Assembly (NCBI RefSeq): GCF_030272615.1
Contig: NC_081407.1
Coordinates: 137,026,897 to 137,090,896, forward strand
Source of the DNA: Cryptomeria japonica
Taxonomy: Eukaryota; Streptophyta; Pinopsida; Cupressales; Cupressaceae
DNA length: 64,000 nucleotides
Reading direction: 5' to 3'
This document shows, piece after piece, positions 21,330 through 33,903 of the stretch. The position numbers and the translations under genes were made by a program. Below the pieces are notes generated by a model. It searched no databases and was not told the DNA's origin. It worked only from the letters and a program-made list of their open reading frames with translations. The first letter of the stretch is position 1; each line of letters opens with the position of its first letter.

Positions 21330-24300
21330 ACTGATGTGGAGCATATGCCTTTAGTTTACCTCCTGAAGGGGCAACACCCCTAGTTCACCTCTTAAGTACA
21401 TAAATGTAGCCTTTGGGAGAGGCTTTGTGAATATGTCTACTAACTACTCCTTACTGGAAACATGTTCCAGTGTAATCTCTTTGTTTTGAACCTTTTCCCT
21501 CAAGAAATGATACTTAAGCTCAAAGTGCTTGGTTCTAGAATGTAAAACCGGATTCTTGGAGATGTTAATTGCACTAGTATTGTCACAAAATATACTTACC
21601 GGTTCATATACAAGAACTTTGAATCCATTTAATACATGCTTCATCCAAATTTTCTGAGTGTAGTTCATGAAAGTTGCAACATACTCTGCTTCTTACTCAT
21701 CCATGAGATCAGTCTACCACCAAGAAAGAATGCACCACCGGTTGTGCTTTTCTAGTCATCTACATCACCTACCCAATCAACATCTATGTATACTTTCAAG
21801 TTGAAATCCTTGCTATATGGATACCACAATCCATAATCAATAGTTCCCTTCAGATATCTAAGAATCTGCTTGACTGCAACCAAGTGGGATTCTCTTGGAC
21901 TTTTTTGGAACCTTGCAATAATGCCAACTGCATGTGCAATATCCGGTCTGCTATGCACTACATAATGCAACTTACAAATCATTGATCGGTATTCCTTCTC
22001 ATCAACCAATGCTGAGTCATTCTCTTTGGATAGTTTACAACCAGTTACCATTGGTGTACCAACTGGTTTGCTATCTTCCATGCCAAAGGTCTTCAACACC
22101 TCTTTGACATACTTGGACTGAGTGATAAAGATTCCATCTTTCATCTGTTGGATCTGCAGTCCAATGAAGAACTTAATCTCCCCTATGAGTGACATCTCAA
22201 ACTCTTTCTTCATCTCATCTACAAACTCATGACTCATCTTGTCATCTCCACCAAAGATAATGTCATCAACAAATACCTCACAGATGAGGATTTGATCTCC
22301 TTCAGACTTCAAGTAGATATTGCTATCTTCACTTGTTCTCTCAAATCCAATCTTCACAAGATGGGAATGCAGACATTCATACCAAGCTCTAGGTGCCTGC
22401 TTTAGACCATATAAGGCTTTATGTAGCCTACACACCATGTCACTGTCTTCATATAGGGAAAACCCATCTGGTTGCTCTATATACACCTCCTTTTCAAGTA
22501 CACCATTTAGGAATGCAGATTTTACATCCATTTGATATACTTTGAATCTTTTAAAAGCTGCATATGCAAGAAGCATACGAACTCCTTCCAATCTGGCTAC
22601 AAGAGCAAAGGTTTCTCCATAGTCTTCTCCTTCTTCTTGGGCATATCCTTTGCACACCAATCTGACTTTGTTTCTAATCACTGTGCCATCCTCATTCAGC
22701 TTATTTTTGAAAACCCATTTGGTACCAATGACATTTTTATGCTCCAATCTAGGTACCAAAGACCATGTACCATTTTTCTCTATCTAGTCAAGTTCCTTAT
22801 CCATTGCCTTGATCCAGTATTCATCTTTATGTGCCTCTTTGAATGATTTAGGCTCAAATTCAGAGATCATACATGATTTTTCTCTGACCTTCCTTCTTGT
22901 AAGGATTCCTGCATCCTTATCTCCTATGATCTTCTTAGGATCATGATTCAGCTTAACATACCGAGGAAAGGTCTTGATAGATTCCTCTTGCTTTTCTTCT
23001 TCATCCTCATCTCCATCAATATCAACATCTACATCTACTGGTGTAGGAACACTATTACTGGTACTCGGTTGACTGACAATCAGTTCCCAGAAGGTTACAA
23101 CCGGTTCATTTACTGCTTACTCACTGCCGGTTTCCTTAGTTTTCTCAAAGGTTTCATCAACTCTTACATTGATGCTTTCCATAATTCTCTGAGTCCTATT
23201 GTTGAAACACTTGAGAGATTTTCTCTTTGTGGAATACCCTAGGAATATTCCCTCATCACATTTTGCATCAAATTTTCTCTGGTGTTCACTCCTCTTGATG
23301 TAACATTTGCTACCGAACACTCTAAAATAGCTAACCACAGGTTTCTTACTGGTCCAATATTCATAAGGATTTTTATCCTTACCTTTCTTGATGAGTACCC
23401 GGTTCATTGTGTAGATTGTAGTGCTCACTGCTTCTGTCCAAAAGGTATGAGCTACCTTTCCTTGAATCAATGTAGTTCTAGTTGCTTCAACCATAGTCCT
23501 ATTATTCCTCTCTGCTAGGCCATTCTACTGTTGAGTCCGAGGGGCAGACAGTTGCCTCTTAATGCCATGTTCTTCACGGTACTTGTTGAATTCACCAGAA
23601 GTGAATTCCCCTCCTTGATCAATTCTCAAACACTTGATTCTTTTACTACTTTCCTTCTCCACTAATGCTCTAAAAGATTTGAACTTTACAAAAGCTTCAG
23701 ACTTATCTTTCAAGAATGTGACCCACATCATTCTTGAGCAGTCATCAGTGAGAATCATGAAGTACCTATCACCCTGCACACTCCTAGTTTTCATAGGACC
23801 ACACAAATCAGTGTGCACAAGATCAAGCAAATTATCAGCAGTGAAAGATTTACCTTTAAAGGTTGAGGAAGACATTTTCCCGAATTGACACTCTCTAAAC
23901 AAGGTATTATCTGGTTTGCTTAGTACCGACAACCCTCTAACTACCTTGATCTTACTAGCCTTCACAATGTTATCAAAGTTTTCATGGCAATGTCTCCTAT
24001 GCCATATCCAGCTATCATCAAATTTAGCCATAAGACATGTACTTATATTTGCATTCAACTGAAATAGGTTACCTTTGGTTTGCATGCCGGTGGCCACCAA
24101 TTCACCATTCTTTCCTTTGATTCTGCACACTCCATTCTTGAATTCCAGAGTGAGACCACTGTCATTTAGTTGGGCAACACTCAGAAGGTTGTGTCTGAAA
24201 CCATCAACCCAATACATATTGTCAGCACTACTCTTTCCATTCAGAGAGCCATTGGACCCTCTTCCTTTGACCATGCATGGTGCATCATTACCAAAGTGAA

Positions 24301-25420
24301 CCACACCACCATCATACTCTTCCAAGGATAGAAACTTTCTCTGGTCACTAGTCATATGGTGAGAACAACCACTGTCAATAATCCACTCATTGGAATCATC
24401 AAACTGGGAGACAAGAGTCTTCTTGTCTGACACATCTTCCTTGACAACAACAAACACAATATCTTCATTTTCTTCATCTTCTGATTCTTCATCTGTGACA
24501 TCTTCATCAATTGCCACAAAATAGTTTCTTTGGTTTCCTCCTTTGAATTTCTTGAACCTTTCTAGTTTGTCCTTGTTGTTGCCATTTGGATAGTTTACAA
24601 CAATATGTCCTATCCAGTTACAAGAAAAGCATTTCAATGGGAGCTTACCTCTATATTTGTCAGTTCCTTTAGGAAGTTTCTTGGCAAGGAGAGCTTCAAA
24701 TGCCATCAGAATCTCCTCATCATCCATTTTTCTGCCCTGTCTTGGTTCACCACTGGTGCTAGCTTCTTTTCCTTTTCTGGATGGTACAACAGAAGCTTTA
24801 AAATTTGATTCAATCTTTTGAACACTGCCATCAAAACCATTTAGCTCATAGGTTGTCAACTTTGCAATGATGGAGTCTAGGGATACCTTAGTCTTATCTA
24901 TTGATCTCAGCTCCTGAATAGCAGCAACCCTTATTACATAGACCGAGAATAGGGATCTTAGGACTTTGCTTACCATAGTGGAGTCTTCCATTTTACCACC
25001 TGCACCCTTGATATCTCTGACAACAGTTTTGATTCTTATACCATACTATTGAATGGTCTCACCTTCAACCATCCACATATCTTCAAACTTCCCTCTAGGG
25101 ATTTCTTCCTTAGCTTTTTTTACATGCTCATCACCGCCATAGATTTTTTCAAGAGTATCCCATACCTCTTTGGGATTTACCTTATCTTGGACATCAATAA
25201 ACTCAATGTCAGATAAACTACTAATTAGGGCTTCCATGACTTGCCCATTATCCTATACTTCTCTCTTTTGGTCATCGGTGAGAGTACCGATAGGGGCAAC
25301 ATAGGCATTCTCAACATAGCTCCAGTGTTGAGCACCCATGCTTCTGATGTGTATCTTCATTATGCCTTTCCATATACTAAAATTTTCTCTATTAAACTTT
25401 GGATATTCCCTCTTCATCAT
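21330..25420 (-). pseudogene. copia C gag-pol, decayed
   Basis: One long gag-pol on the minus strand in several frame pieces. Gag starts near 25420; its zinc knuckle near 24630 reads CFSCNWIGHIVVNY, where the last Cys has become Tyr. The protease motif IIDSGCSHHMT is intact (about 24380). Integrase lies at 24000-23117 with Asp in HTDLCGP and the IDQGGEF motif, and the NGLAERNNRT Glu motif around 23515 next to a stop. Reverse transcriptase is 22759-21752, well preserved, with [12 protein letters not shown] and the active-site box FVDD. RNase H follows to about 21400, ending with the DIFTKPLP phrase. Stops near 25240, 23520 and 21715 break it. It would encode all copia replication proteins but is inactive as it stands. 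Confidence 0.9.
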
Positions 25421-25477
25421 TAGAATGGGATCTTTACCTCAAGCGGTTAAGCTTATAACATAGAGGATCTGGAGGAT

Positions 25478-25489
25478 GCTCTGATACCA
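25478..25489 (-). promoter_or_regulatory. Primer-binding site of copia C
   Basis: TGGTATCAGAGC on the minus strand, two bases from the 5' LTR. Matches initiator methionine tRNA. Confidence 0.9.
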
Positions 25490-25491
25490 AT

Positions 25492-27010
25492 TGATAACTC
25501 AATGATGAACAAATAGTACCAAACCAGTATTGAGAGTGGGGGGTGAATCAGTACAGACAAAAACACACTCTTAAACTAGTTTGTCAGTAGACACTGTGCA
25601 TTGATAGACAAACAGTAACATCGGTCCTTAAATAGAGTACAACTGTCAAAACCCAGAATAACTGAGATAAGCATAAACCGATTGACACTTATCTTCTCAT
25701 ACAATCTAACACTTCATTTCCATTTCACCCTAATGCATGAACATGTAATCTACCATCAAAGATATAAATATAAGCAACTAGATCAACATGATTCACCTCT
25801 TGACAGAAAACAACATAGCATCACATGAAGAAGACATCACACATGACACACATATTTTTCATGTGGAAACCCAACTGGGAAAAACCATGGTGGGGATGAA
25901 TACCCACAAGCTTATTTTTGAACTCTTTAGAAGTTCACTCTGTTAGGAGCCTTGTTCGGTTAAAGACTGATACAATAGGTTCTGTTAGGAACCGATCCTG
26001 TTAGGGATCACCCGGTTAAGGGATGGCTAGAATACCCGGTTAAGGGTTAAATCCTATTAAAGGTTACCTTGTTAGAGGATTTCAAGAACTCAAGGCTTTT
26101 GAGTCACCCTGTTAAAGGATTTACAACAAGCTGGTTAAAGCTACCTTGTTAGGGGATTTTCCAACTGTTGAGGTGGTTAGAGATCAACAGGTATTACAAT
26201 GATCTAGTAACAGTACTCAATGCCAATGCAGATCTACTTAAGCTCCTCTTCACCTTCTACACTTACACTCTGCAGGTATCACTTCTCTCCTCTAGTCTAG
26301 CAAGAATCATGTATCTCTTCTCTTGGATACACACACACAACTTTTTCCAACAACCTCAGAAAGAAACACAACTTCGACCTTATAGGAAAATAGATAGGTC
26401 AGTAGCATAAACCCTAAACCCTAAACCTGTTAGGTTAAGGAATTCAAACGGTTCAATCCTGACCATTGAGCACATTGCATTAAATGCAATAGTCTTGATC
26501 CAATCTCAAGACATTCTCCATCATTCATTTTCCACCGATTTCTTGGCAGCTGATAACCCATCACACGTTATCACTGTTTACAGACTTCGCACAATCCTGA
26601 GGTAGATAGGAACAATCTCCTTCATGCACACAAGGCTTATGTGGAAACATGATCTGTTCTTTGTTACCGTGCTAACTCATCACACAAAGTCACCGGTTGA
26701 GCCACACAGGCTTGAAGGAAACCCTAAAGTTGAGACTACCAACCGGTAGTCATACAACGCTTCCATGTGTCGGTTCCCATAACCATATGTCGGTTCACCT
26801 TGAACAAACACACCACTTCACTTTGGCATAAATGACGGTTCATAGTGTTACACCAGTTCCCTTCTCTTCATCATATTGACATCAATGACAACACACAATG
26901 TCATTATGTCCTTCACAGTGTTACACTGGTTCCCTTCTCTTCATCATATTGACATCAATGACAACACACAATGTCATTATGTCCTCATACCGGTTCACAT
27001 AATGCCAATA
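25492..27010 (-). mobile_element. 5' LTR of copia C
   Basis: Starts TGATAACTC, ends GCCAATA (canonical CA replaced by TA), followed by the GTGGA target copy. It carries a tandem copy of the phrase gtgttacac.ggttcccttctcttcatcat near 26845 and 26925. It includes the telobox-like run near 26408. Confidence 0.9.
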
Positions 27011-27015
27011 GTGGA

Positions 27016-28086
27016 GACGTATGGTTTCAAGGTATCCTCGAGATGTGCTTGAGAAAGAAAAGATGGAAATCTTTATCGACAATCTGAATAGTGAGATGAG
27101 TTATCTACTCAAGCTCCAGTGCATACCATCTTTTTCCAAGTTAATCAAAAACAGAATTCAAGTAGAGGAAGCATGCATCAACAAAGGAACATTGAAGTTT
27201 TTCAAAGAAGGAACTAATTCATCCAACTCTCACTTTAACAACCAAAACAACAACAACACTTTAGACAAATCTAAATTCTAGACCCAAAACAAAAATGTTC
27301 ATGAAGGAGGAGTTGACGCTAACGACATGAAGTCCAAACAACCAGTATTAGCTTTATCAAGTTATTCACAAGTTAACAAGAATCAAAAGGGTGCTAACCA
27401 AGGTACTAACACTTATCTGCAAAATACCAATCAGGGACCTTCAAATCCAAATACCAATAACAATGCCCAAAGCAACAATACCAATCGAGGCACTAATCCA
27501 AATCAAAGAGGTAACACAAACAATTTTCCAAATAGATGCATCTACACACCATTGGGACAATCCTTAGAATCAACATTCTGAGAACTCCTGGCAAACAAGA
27601 TTGTCACATTACCAGCCATAAACAACTTTGAACCCCAGGTCAAACCACCTTGGTGGAATTACTCACACTTCTATGATTTTCATCAAAACAAACGACATCA
27701 AACAAACTATTGTATGAGGCTTAAAAACATTGTTCAAGACATGATTGATAGAGGTGATTTAACAGTCGATGGTCTCAAAACAAACAGTGAACATGACACG
27801 TTTAAAAATCCTCTTCCAAATTACAACAAGGAAGGAGATTCATCATCAATGATACCAGAGGATCTCGCATAAATTATGTATACAATAACACCATCAATCA
27901 TATATCGACAGATGACAACCAAGTAAATGTCATTAAAATCAAAGACAAACACGAACATGAGCCGATCAATGTGACCACCAGAGCTCAAAAATATGTCTTG
28001 AAAGGACATACATCAACAACAACCATCCTCCCCAAGACTCAATATAACTTATTTGATCAACTACGGAAAACTCCTTCTCAGATATA
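27016..28086 (+). pseudogene. Element E gag, C-terminal segment
   Basis: Continues the E Gag after copia C: EMSYLLKLQ and a helical segment, then a long Asn/Gln-rich linker (27230-27520), then a conserved Tat-type block around 27640-27780 (PPWWNYSHFYDFHQNKRHQT followed by NYC and a LKNIVQDMIDRGDL phrase). This block is the usual zinc-knuckle-like module of such Gags, here with Tyr-Asp in place of one Cys. Stops occur at about 27281, 27580 and from 27870 on. Copia D interrupts it at 28087. Confidence 0.75.
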
Positions 28087-28444
28087 TGTTAGGGTTTCAA
28101 GCAAATCCAAAGCAAATATGAACTAACAATCATATACAGATTTAAATACAAAAGATAAAGAAATAAAATAGGACACAGATAACACAGAGATTTAACGTGG
28201 TTCATCCAGAATGGGTTACGTCCACCATACACAGTCATCCAATCTTTCTTATTATCCAGCAAAAATAGTACATCAACCTTACAATGCCTTAAGCATCCCA
28301 ACCGCTTATAACATGTATTTTTTAGGGCAAAAACAAATTCGGCCTTTTTAGGGTTTTATTACAATGTTGGTTTTCATCAACAATAAAAAAAAAATTACAT
28401 GTTGAGTGTACAGTACTTTGTTAATCAGTCACCACATTTCAACA
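28087..28444 (-). mobile_element. 3' LTR of copia D
   Basis: TGTTAGGG to TTCAACA. Followed on the plus strand by atctcccactt, the complement of its polypurine tract. Confidence 0.9.
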
Positions 28445-28559
28445 ATCTCCCACTTGTAGACTGATCAGGCTCCACACTGAACAATCTCCCACTTGGAGAC
28501 TGATACTACACGACACCACTATACATGCAACATCCACTAGATAAAACACTAGGACTCAA

Positions 28560-31500
28560 CTGGTATAAATTCCACAATTATCAATCAAGAAGACCAACAG
28601 AAACTGATGAAGAAATCAGCTTCTCCTGTGAAACTGCCTTCATGAACATATCGACAGGATTCTCACTTGTGTGAATATTTTCAAGCCGTAACTGACCCTC
28701 CTCCAAAATAGTCTGGATGAAGTGGTACTTGAGCTGAATGTGCTTTGTCTTTGAATGAAAAGTAGAGTTCTTCGCAAGATGAATGGCACTCTGGCTATCA
28801 CTATACAATGGGCGATCCTCCTATGTCTGACCCAATTCCTCCAGAAAACATTGTAACCAAATCATCTCCTTGCTGGCTTCTGTATTAGCAACATACTCAG
28901 CTTCAGTGGTTGAAAGTGCAACAACCTTTTGCAGCCTAGAAATCCAACTGACTGCAGTTCCCCCTATAGTAAAAACATACCCTATAGTACTCCTCCGTGA
29001 ATTAATATCACCTACCAAATCAGAGTCAACAAATCCACTCAGAGCAGCATTAGATCCTTTGAAACATAATGCCTTCATAGTGGTTCCTTTCAAATACCAA
29101 AGGATCCATTTCACAGCATTCCAATGTTCCATACCTGGATTACTCATAAACCTACTCACAACTCCCACTGCATGTGCAATATCTGGCCTTGTGCATACCA
29201 TTGCATACATCAAACTACCAATAGCTGATGAATATGGGATGTTAGACATTTTATTAACCTCTTCTTGTGCCTTTGGGCACATCTCCTTAGTCAATTTGAA
29301 ATGACTAGCCAAAGGTGTACTAACTGCTTTTGCATCCTGCATGTTAAATCTTTTCAACACCTTCTTTATATACTCACTTTGGGAAAAATTCAAGGTTCTA
29401 TTTTTCCTATCTCATGTAATCCTCATATTGAGAACTTGCTTAGCTGTACCCAAATCCTTAATAGCAAATGACCTGGCTAATTTTTGTTTAAGCTCATTTA
29501 TATGTTGCATATTAGACCTAGCAACAAGCATGTCATCAACATAAAGCAAAAGAATAATATAACTGCCATTATCCAATCTCTTAAAATATAGACAATGATC
29601 AGAATGACATCTATGATAACCGTGTTCAGCCATGAAACTATTAAATTTTAAATACCATTTTCAGGGTGCTTGCTTTAGGCCATACAAACTTTTCTTCAAC
29701 CTGCACACCAAGTTCTCCTTATCTTTGACCTCATATCCCTCTGGTTGCAACATGTAAATTTCCTCCTCCAAATCTCCTTGGAGAAAAGTTGTTTTGACAT
29801 CTAATTGTTCAAGATGTAAATCATCTACAGCCACAAGACTAAGTACAATTCTAATTGAAGTCATTTTTACAACTGGAGAAAATATTTCATCATAATCTAT
29901 ACCCTTTTTCTGTGCAAAACCTTTTACCACAAGTCTAGCCTTATATCTTTTCTGACCTCCTTCCTCCTCCTTTAGCCTATAAACCAATTTCTTAGGCAAA
30001 GCTCATTTTTCTACAGGTAAAGGGACTAAGTCCCAAGTCTTATTTTTCATCAAGGAGTCCATCTCCTCTTTCATGCCTAGCTCCCACTGTTGTTTGGCAT
30101 CCACCCGCATTGCTTCTTCATATTCTTCGGGTTCACCAGAATCAGTTAATAAAATAGAATACAAAGAAGGAGAAAATCTTTCAGGGGGTCTACTTGACCT
30201 TGTAGAACATCTAACACTTGCAGGAGTTTGTGGGACAATCTGTTGTTGCTGAGCATCAGGTACCTATGGCATTTCATTTTCAGGAATCTCATCCAACACC
30301 ACATATTCTTGTTTGTCTTGTTCATGCCTCTTTTCCTGCATCTGTTCTTTATACATAACCTTCGCATTGAATATAACATCTCTACTTCTAGTTATTTTCT
30401 TATTTTCAAAATTTCATAACCGATAGCCATATTCATCTATCCCATATCCAATGAAGGTACATTTATGAGATTTAGCATCAAGCTTGGTTTTGTTTTCTTT
30501 ATCAACATGGACAAAGGCTTCACAACCAAAGGTTTTTAGAAAAGAATAATTTACCTTTTTACTAGTCCATGCCTCCTCTGGAATACCACCATCCAAAGGG
30601 GTTGAAGGTCCTCTATTTATCAATTAGATAGCAATATGTACAACATCTGCCCAAAAATGTAAATGCAATCTCATGCTCCTCACGCGTTCCATGATAGTCC
30701 TATTCATTCTCTCTGACACACCATTTTCCTGTGGAGTTCCTGGAACTGTCTTCTGCTTTTGAATCCCATTTAAGGAGCAATAATCTTCAAATACTTTTCT
30801 GCAATACTCGCCTCCATTATCTGATCTGAGACACTTCAACTTTTTTCCTGTCTCATTCTCAACCAAAGCTTTCCATTTCTTAAAAGTTTCAAAAACATCT
30901 GATTTTTGTTTTAGGAAATATACCCATGTTTTTTTGGCTGAGTCATCAATAAAAATAACATAATAACAAGAGCCACCAAGAGATGATACCTGAGCCAGTC
31001 CCCATACATCTGAATGTACAAGCTCTAACTTCTCACTCTTCTTCTCTTTCCCAACCTTGAGAAATCTGACTCTTTTCTGTTTGCCATAAACACAGTTTTC
31101 ACATAACTCTAAATCAATCTTCTTTAGTCCTGACAATAGATTTTTGGAGTGAAGAATTTTTATCCCTTTCTCACTCATGTGCCCAAGCCTATGGTGCCAT
31201 ATTATCGAATATATTCTTGCAACATCTATTGTTGTTGTCCCTGCAGTAACTTTATCTGTAGCAGCTAAGGTAGAGTAAGTGTTACTAGTACACAGATATA
31301 TTGTGCCTACCTTCGCACCTTTAGCTACTACTAATGATCCTTTAGTGACCTTCCAGATATTGTCTGAGAATGTAACTATGCAACCTTCACTACCTAGTTG
31401 CCCTGCAGAAATTAAATTTCCTCTTAAATTAGGAACATGTCTTACCTCCTGTAGAAACCAGTCATTTCCATTCTACAACTTGATCTTTATCTTTCCTTTT

Positions 31501-32492
31501 CCAACAATTTGATAGGGCTCATCATCACCCAAATATACCTATCCAAAATCACCTTGAACATAATCTAGAAAATATTTTTTATGGGGTGTAGCATGAAATG
31601 AAGCCCTAGAATCTATTACCCAAGAATCATTAACATTATCCAAACATAAGATTAAAGCATCTTGTAAAGTATTACTTGCAATATTATCTTCCTTACTGTC
31701 ATTTTCATTTTTGTCTCCTTTGTTTTTCCGAGACCAACAGTCTTTCTTTAGATGACTAGGCTTTCTGTAGTACCAGCAATCTTTCTTTCCTCTAGATTGA
31801 GAGTGTCCTTTCTTTGACTTCCCTCGTGACTTCTCATTCCCAGGGCCTTTTCCTCTTTCCTTTGATCTTCCTCTATTCTCCACATTCAAAACACTACCCG
31901 ATGATGTTGGAGTCTCGCCTATGCTTTTCCTTCACATTTCCTCGCTTAGGATAACACCAACAATATCATCAAATACCAAAGTATTTTTACCAGAGACAGA
32001 GTTACTTACAGCCATAACCAAGCTATTCCAGCTTCCTGGCAAAGAACATAAAATCAAGAGAGCCCTAACCTCTTCTACAAAGGTAATTTATACCGAAGAC
32101 AATTGATTGGTAATTGTATTAAATTCATTTAAGTGCTTTGCTATAGACCCTCCCTCACTCATTTTCAAATTAAATAAATGGTTCATAAGAAATACCTTAT
32201 TTGAAGTCGAGGGTTTCTCATACAACTTAGCCAATGTCGCTATCAAATCTACAGTTATTTTTGCTTTTGTAATATTGAATTCTATAGACGGTGCAAGGCA
32301 CAATTGAATGGATCCTAGTGCCTTTCTATCTAAAATGTCCCACTCTTCATCTGACATTGCGGTCGCTTTCTTTGCCTTTCCTTCCAATAGCCGTCATAAA
32401 TCCTTTTGATACAAGTAATCCTCCATCAGCATTTTCCATATCTGATAGTTTTGGTCGTTAAACTTTTCAACCTTGAATTTGGAATCCTCCAT
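28560..32492 (-). pseudogene. copia D gag-pol, decayed
   Basis: Minus-strand gag-pol. Gag starts near 32492 (MEDSKFKVEKFN); UBN2-type core 32387-32088; the basic zinc-knuckle region at 31889-31700 reads CWYYRKPSHLKKDC, where the second Cys has become Tyr. Protease reads VIDSRASFHA: the Gly of the Asp-Ser-Gly triad is Arg, which should kill it. Integrase 31178-30624 is well kept, with all three catalytic acids visible (HSDVWG, RSDNGGEY, NGVSERMNRT). Reverse transcriptase spans 29999-28821 in pieces, with LYVDDMLVA as active site. RNase H is 28960-28581 (YVANTEASKEM, then a DSQSAIHLAKN-type phrase). Stops and frameshifts at several joints. Confidence 0.9.
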
Positions 32493-32538
32493 TGCTCCCA
32501 CTCAAATCTGAAAGTCCTGCCAATTTATAGAAAACCTC

Positions 32539-32550
32539 GCTTTGATGCCA
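32539..32550 (-). promoter_or_regulatory. Primer-binding site of copia D
   Basis: TGGCATCAAAGC on the minus strand, two bases from the 5' LTR. A variant of the initiator-methionine type. Confidence 0.85.
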
Positions 32551-32552
32551 AT

Positions 32553-32904
32553 TGTTAGGGTTTCAAGCAGATCCGAAGCAAATATGAACTAACAATCATA
32601 TGCAGATTTAAATACAAAAGATAAAGAAATAAAACAAGACACAGATAACATAGAGATTTAACGTGGTTCACCCAGAATGGGTTACGTCCACCATACACAG
32701 CCGTCCAATCTTTCTTATTATCCAGCAAAAACAATACATCAACCTTACAATGCCTTAAGCATCCCAGCCGCTTATAACATGCATTTTTTAGGGCAAAAAC
32801 AAAGTCAGCCTTTTTAGGGTTTTATTACAATGTCGATTTTCATCAACAAAAAAAAAAAATACCCAGTGTATAGTACTTTGCTGATCAGTCACCACATTTC
32901 AACA
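32553..32904 (-). mobile_element. 5' LTR of copia D
   Basis: TGTTAGGG to TTCAACA, next to the primer site; about 20 differences from the 3' LTR, mostly transitions. Confidence 0.9.
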
Positions 32905-33903
32905 ATATCCATACTCGAGTTACTAAAACTTTCACTAAAACATAAGGACATCTTGGAACATGCACTAGTTAAAGCAAATGCGCCTCAAGATCTGGATATT
33001 GATAAATTTCAAGCCATGGTGGCTCACATGACAGGGCCTCATAATCTCACATTTTTCGAACATGATAATATCTCTTTGAGTCATCCACATAATACTCCCC
33101 TTCATATTGAAGTAGTAGTCTACAAACATTGAGTCAAAAGAGTACTAATAGATGGAGGAGCTGGTCTCAATATTTGTACCTTAAAACTTATCCGTGCATT
33201 AGGCTTCTCTGAGCAGTCTATTGATCCACACAAAAAGATCACCATCAAGGCATATGATGACGAAGAAAGATCATCTAAGGGAGCAGTAATATCATCTATT
33301 CAGGTAGGACCAATACAAAGGGACACTATGTGCCAAGTCTTAGACATAGACTTGACATACAATATTTTATTGGGTCATCCTTGGATACATGAAATGCAAG
33401 CAGTACCCTCAACCTACCATCAATGTGTCAAATTCCCATATAATGAACAAGAGACTTCTATCTCTGCTGATAATAACCCTTTTCAACATTGCAATGCTAT
33501 GGGGCAGCCTAAGACAGCTTGGTTCCACACAATAGGGAAGCCCCAATTTCCTCAACACTGGATCATCATCAAGAAAAGCTTAAAACTTTATCCATAGATT
33601 TCAAACAAAAGATGAAAATCAAAGAGAAAGGCATGGGAGAATACTTTTTCGAACCCATGTGTCTATCCAAATTACCAGCATCACCAAAATCTCATGGACA
33701 ACCTTTTGCATCAACACATCAAGCAACACAACCCATCACCAAGTTTGATGGCAAGTTTATTCAACTAGGTACACTAGCACATGAATCAAAAGAGAAGGAC
33801 ATCCTTAGTTGGCTATACAAGGATGAGGAAGAAGACAGATTTGCTACTATGGAGGTAGCCATACCAAAACAACAGTATGGAAAAGAATTCCTATCATGCA
33901 ACA
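32905..33903 (+). pseudogene. Element E protease and pol N-terminus
   Basis: E coding resumes after copia D. The aspartic protease region (about 32930-33420) includes a DILEHALVKANAP helix, the active-site phrase VLIDGGAGLNIC (Asp codon 33151-33153) and the closing phrase ILLGHPWIHEMQAVPSTYHQ. Typical retropepsins have Asp-Ser/Thr-Gly; here it is Asp-Gly-Gly. A TGA at about 33130 and a frameshift near 33550-33595 break the frame. The frame at 33519-33903 continues the linker before RT and is cut at 33903 by element F. It resumes in frame at 50471. Confidence 0.8.

Larger units (their letters stand above)
13523..27010 (-). mobile_element. Ty1/copia retrotransposon C, full length, carrying a solo LTR F
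   Basis: Minus-strand copia element inserted in E gag with a perfect GTGGA duplication (13518-13522 and 27011-27015). The 3' LTR is 13523-21107 (interrupted by LTR F at 14809-20929), purine tract 21109-21119, gag-pol about 21330-25420, primer site 25478-25489, 5' LTR 25492-27010. All structural parts are present, but the genes have stops. Its LTRs differ by roughly 8% over the parts I compared. Confidence 0.9.
28087..32904 (-). mobile_element. Ty1/copia retrotransposon D (Tnt1-like), complete structure
   Basis: LTRs 28087-28444 (358 bases) and 32553-32904 (352 bases) with TGTTAGGG...TTCAACA ends, purine tract 28445-28455, primer site 32539-32550. Flanks ATATA and ATATC match in 4 of 5 bases. 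The E frame is continuous when the element and one target copy are removed. LTRs differ by roughly 6%. Short LTRs and integrase/RNase H wording resemble the Tnt1/Tork group. Confidence 0.9.

Noticed and set aside
22532-24299. Plus-strand frames of 67-104 codons within copia C gag-pol
   Set aside because: Antisense shadows of well-matched minus-strand RT, integrase and protease.
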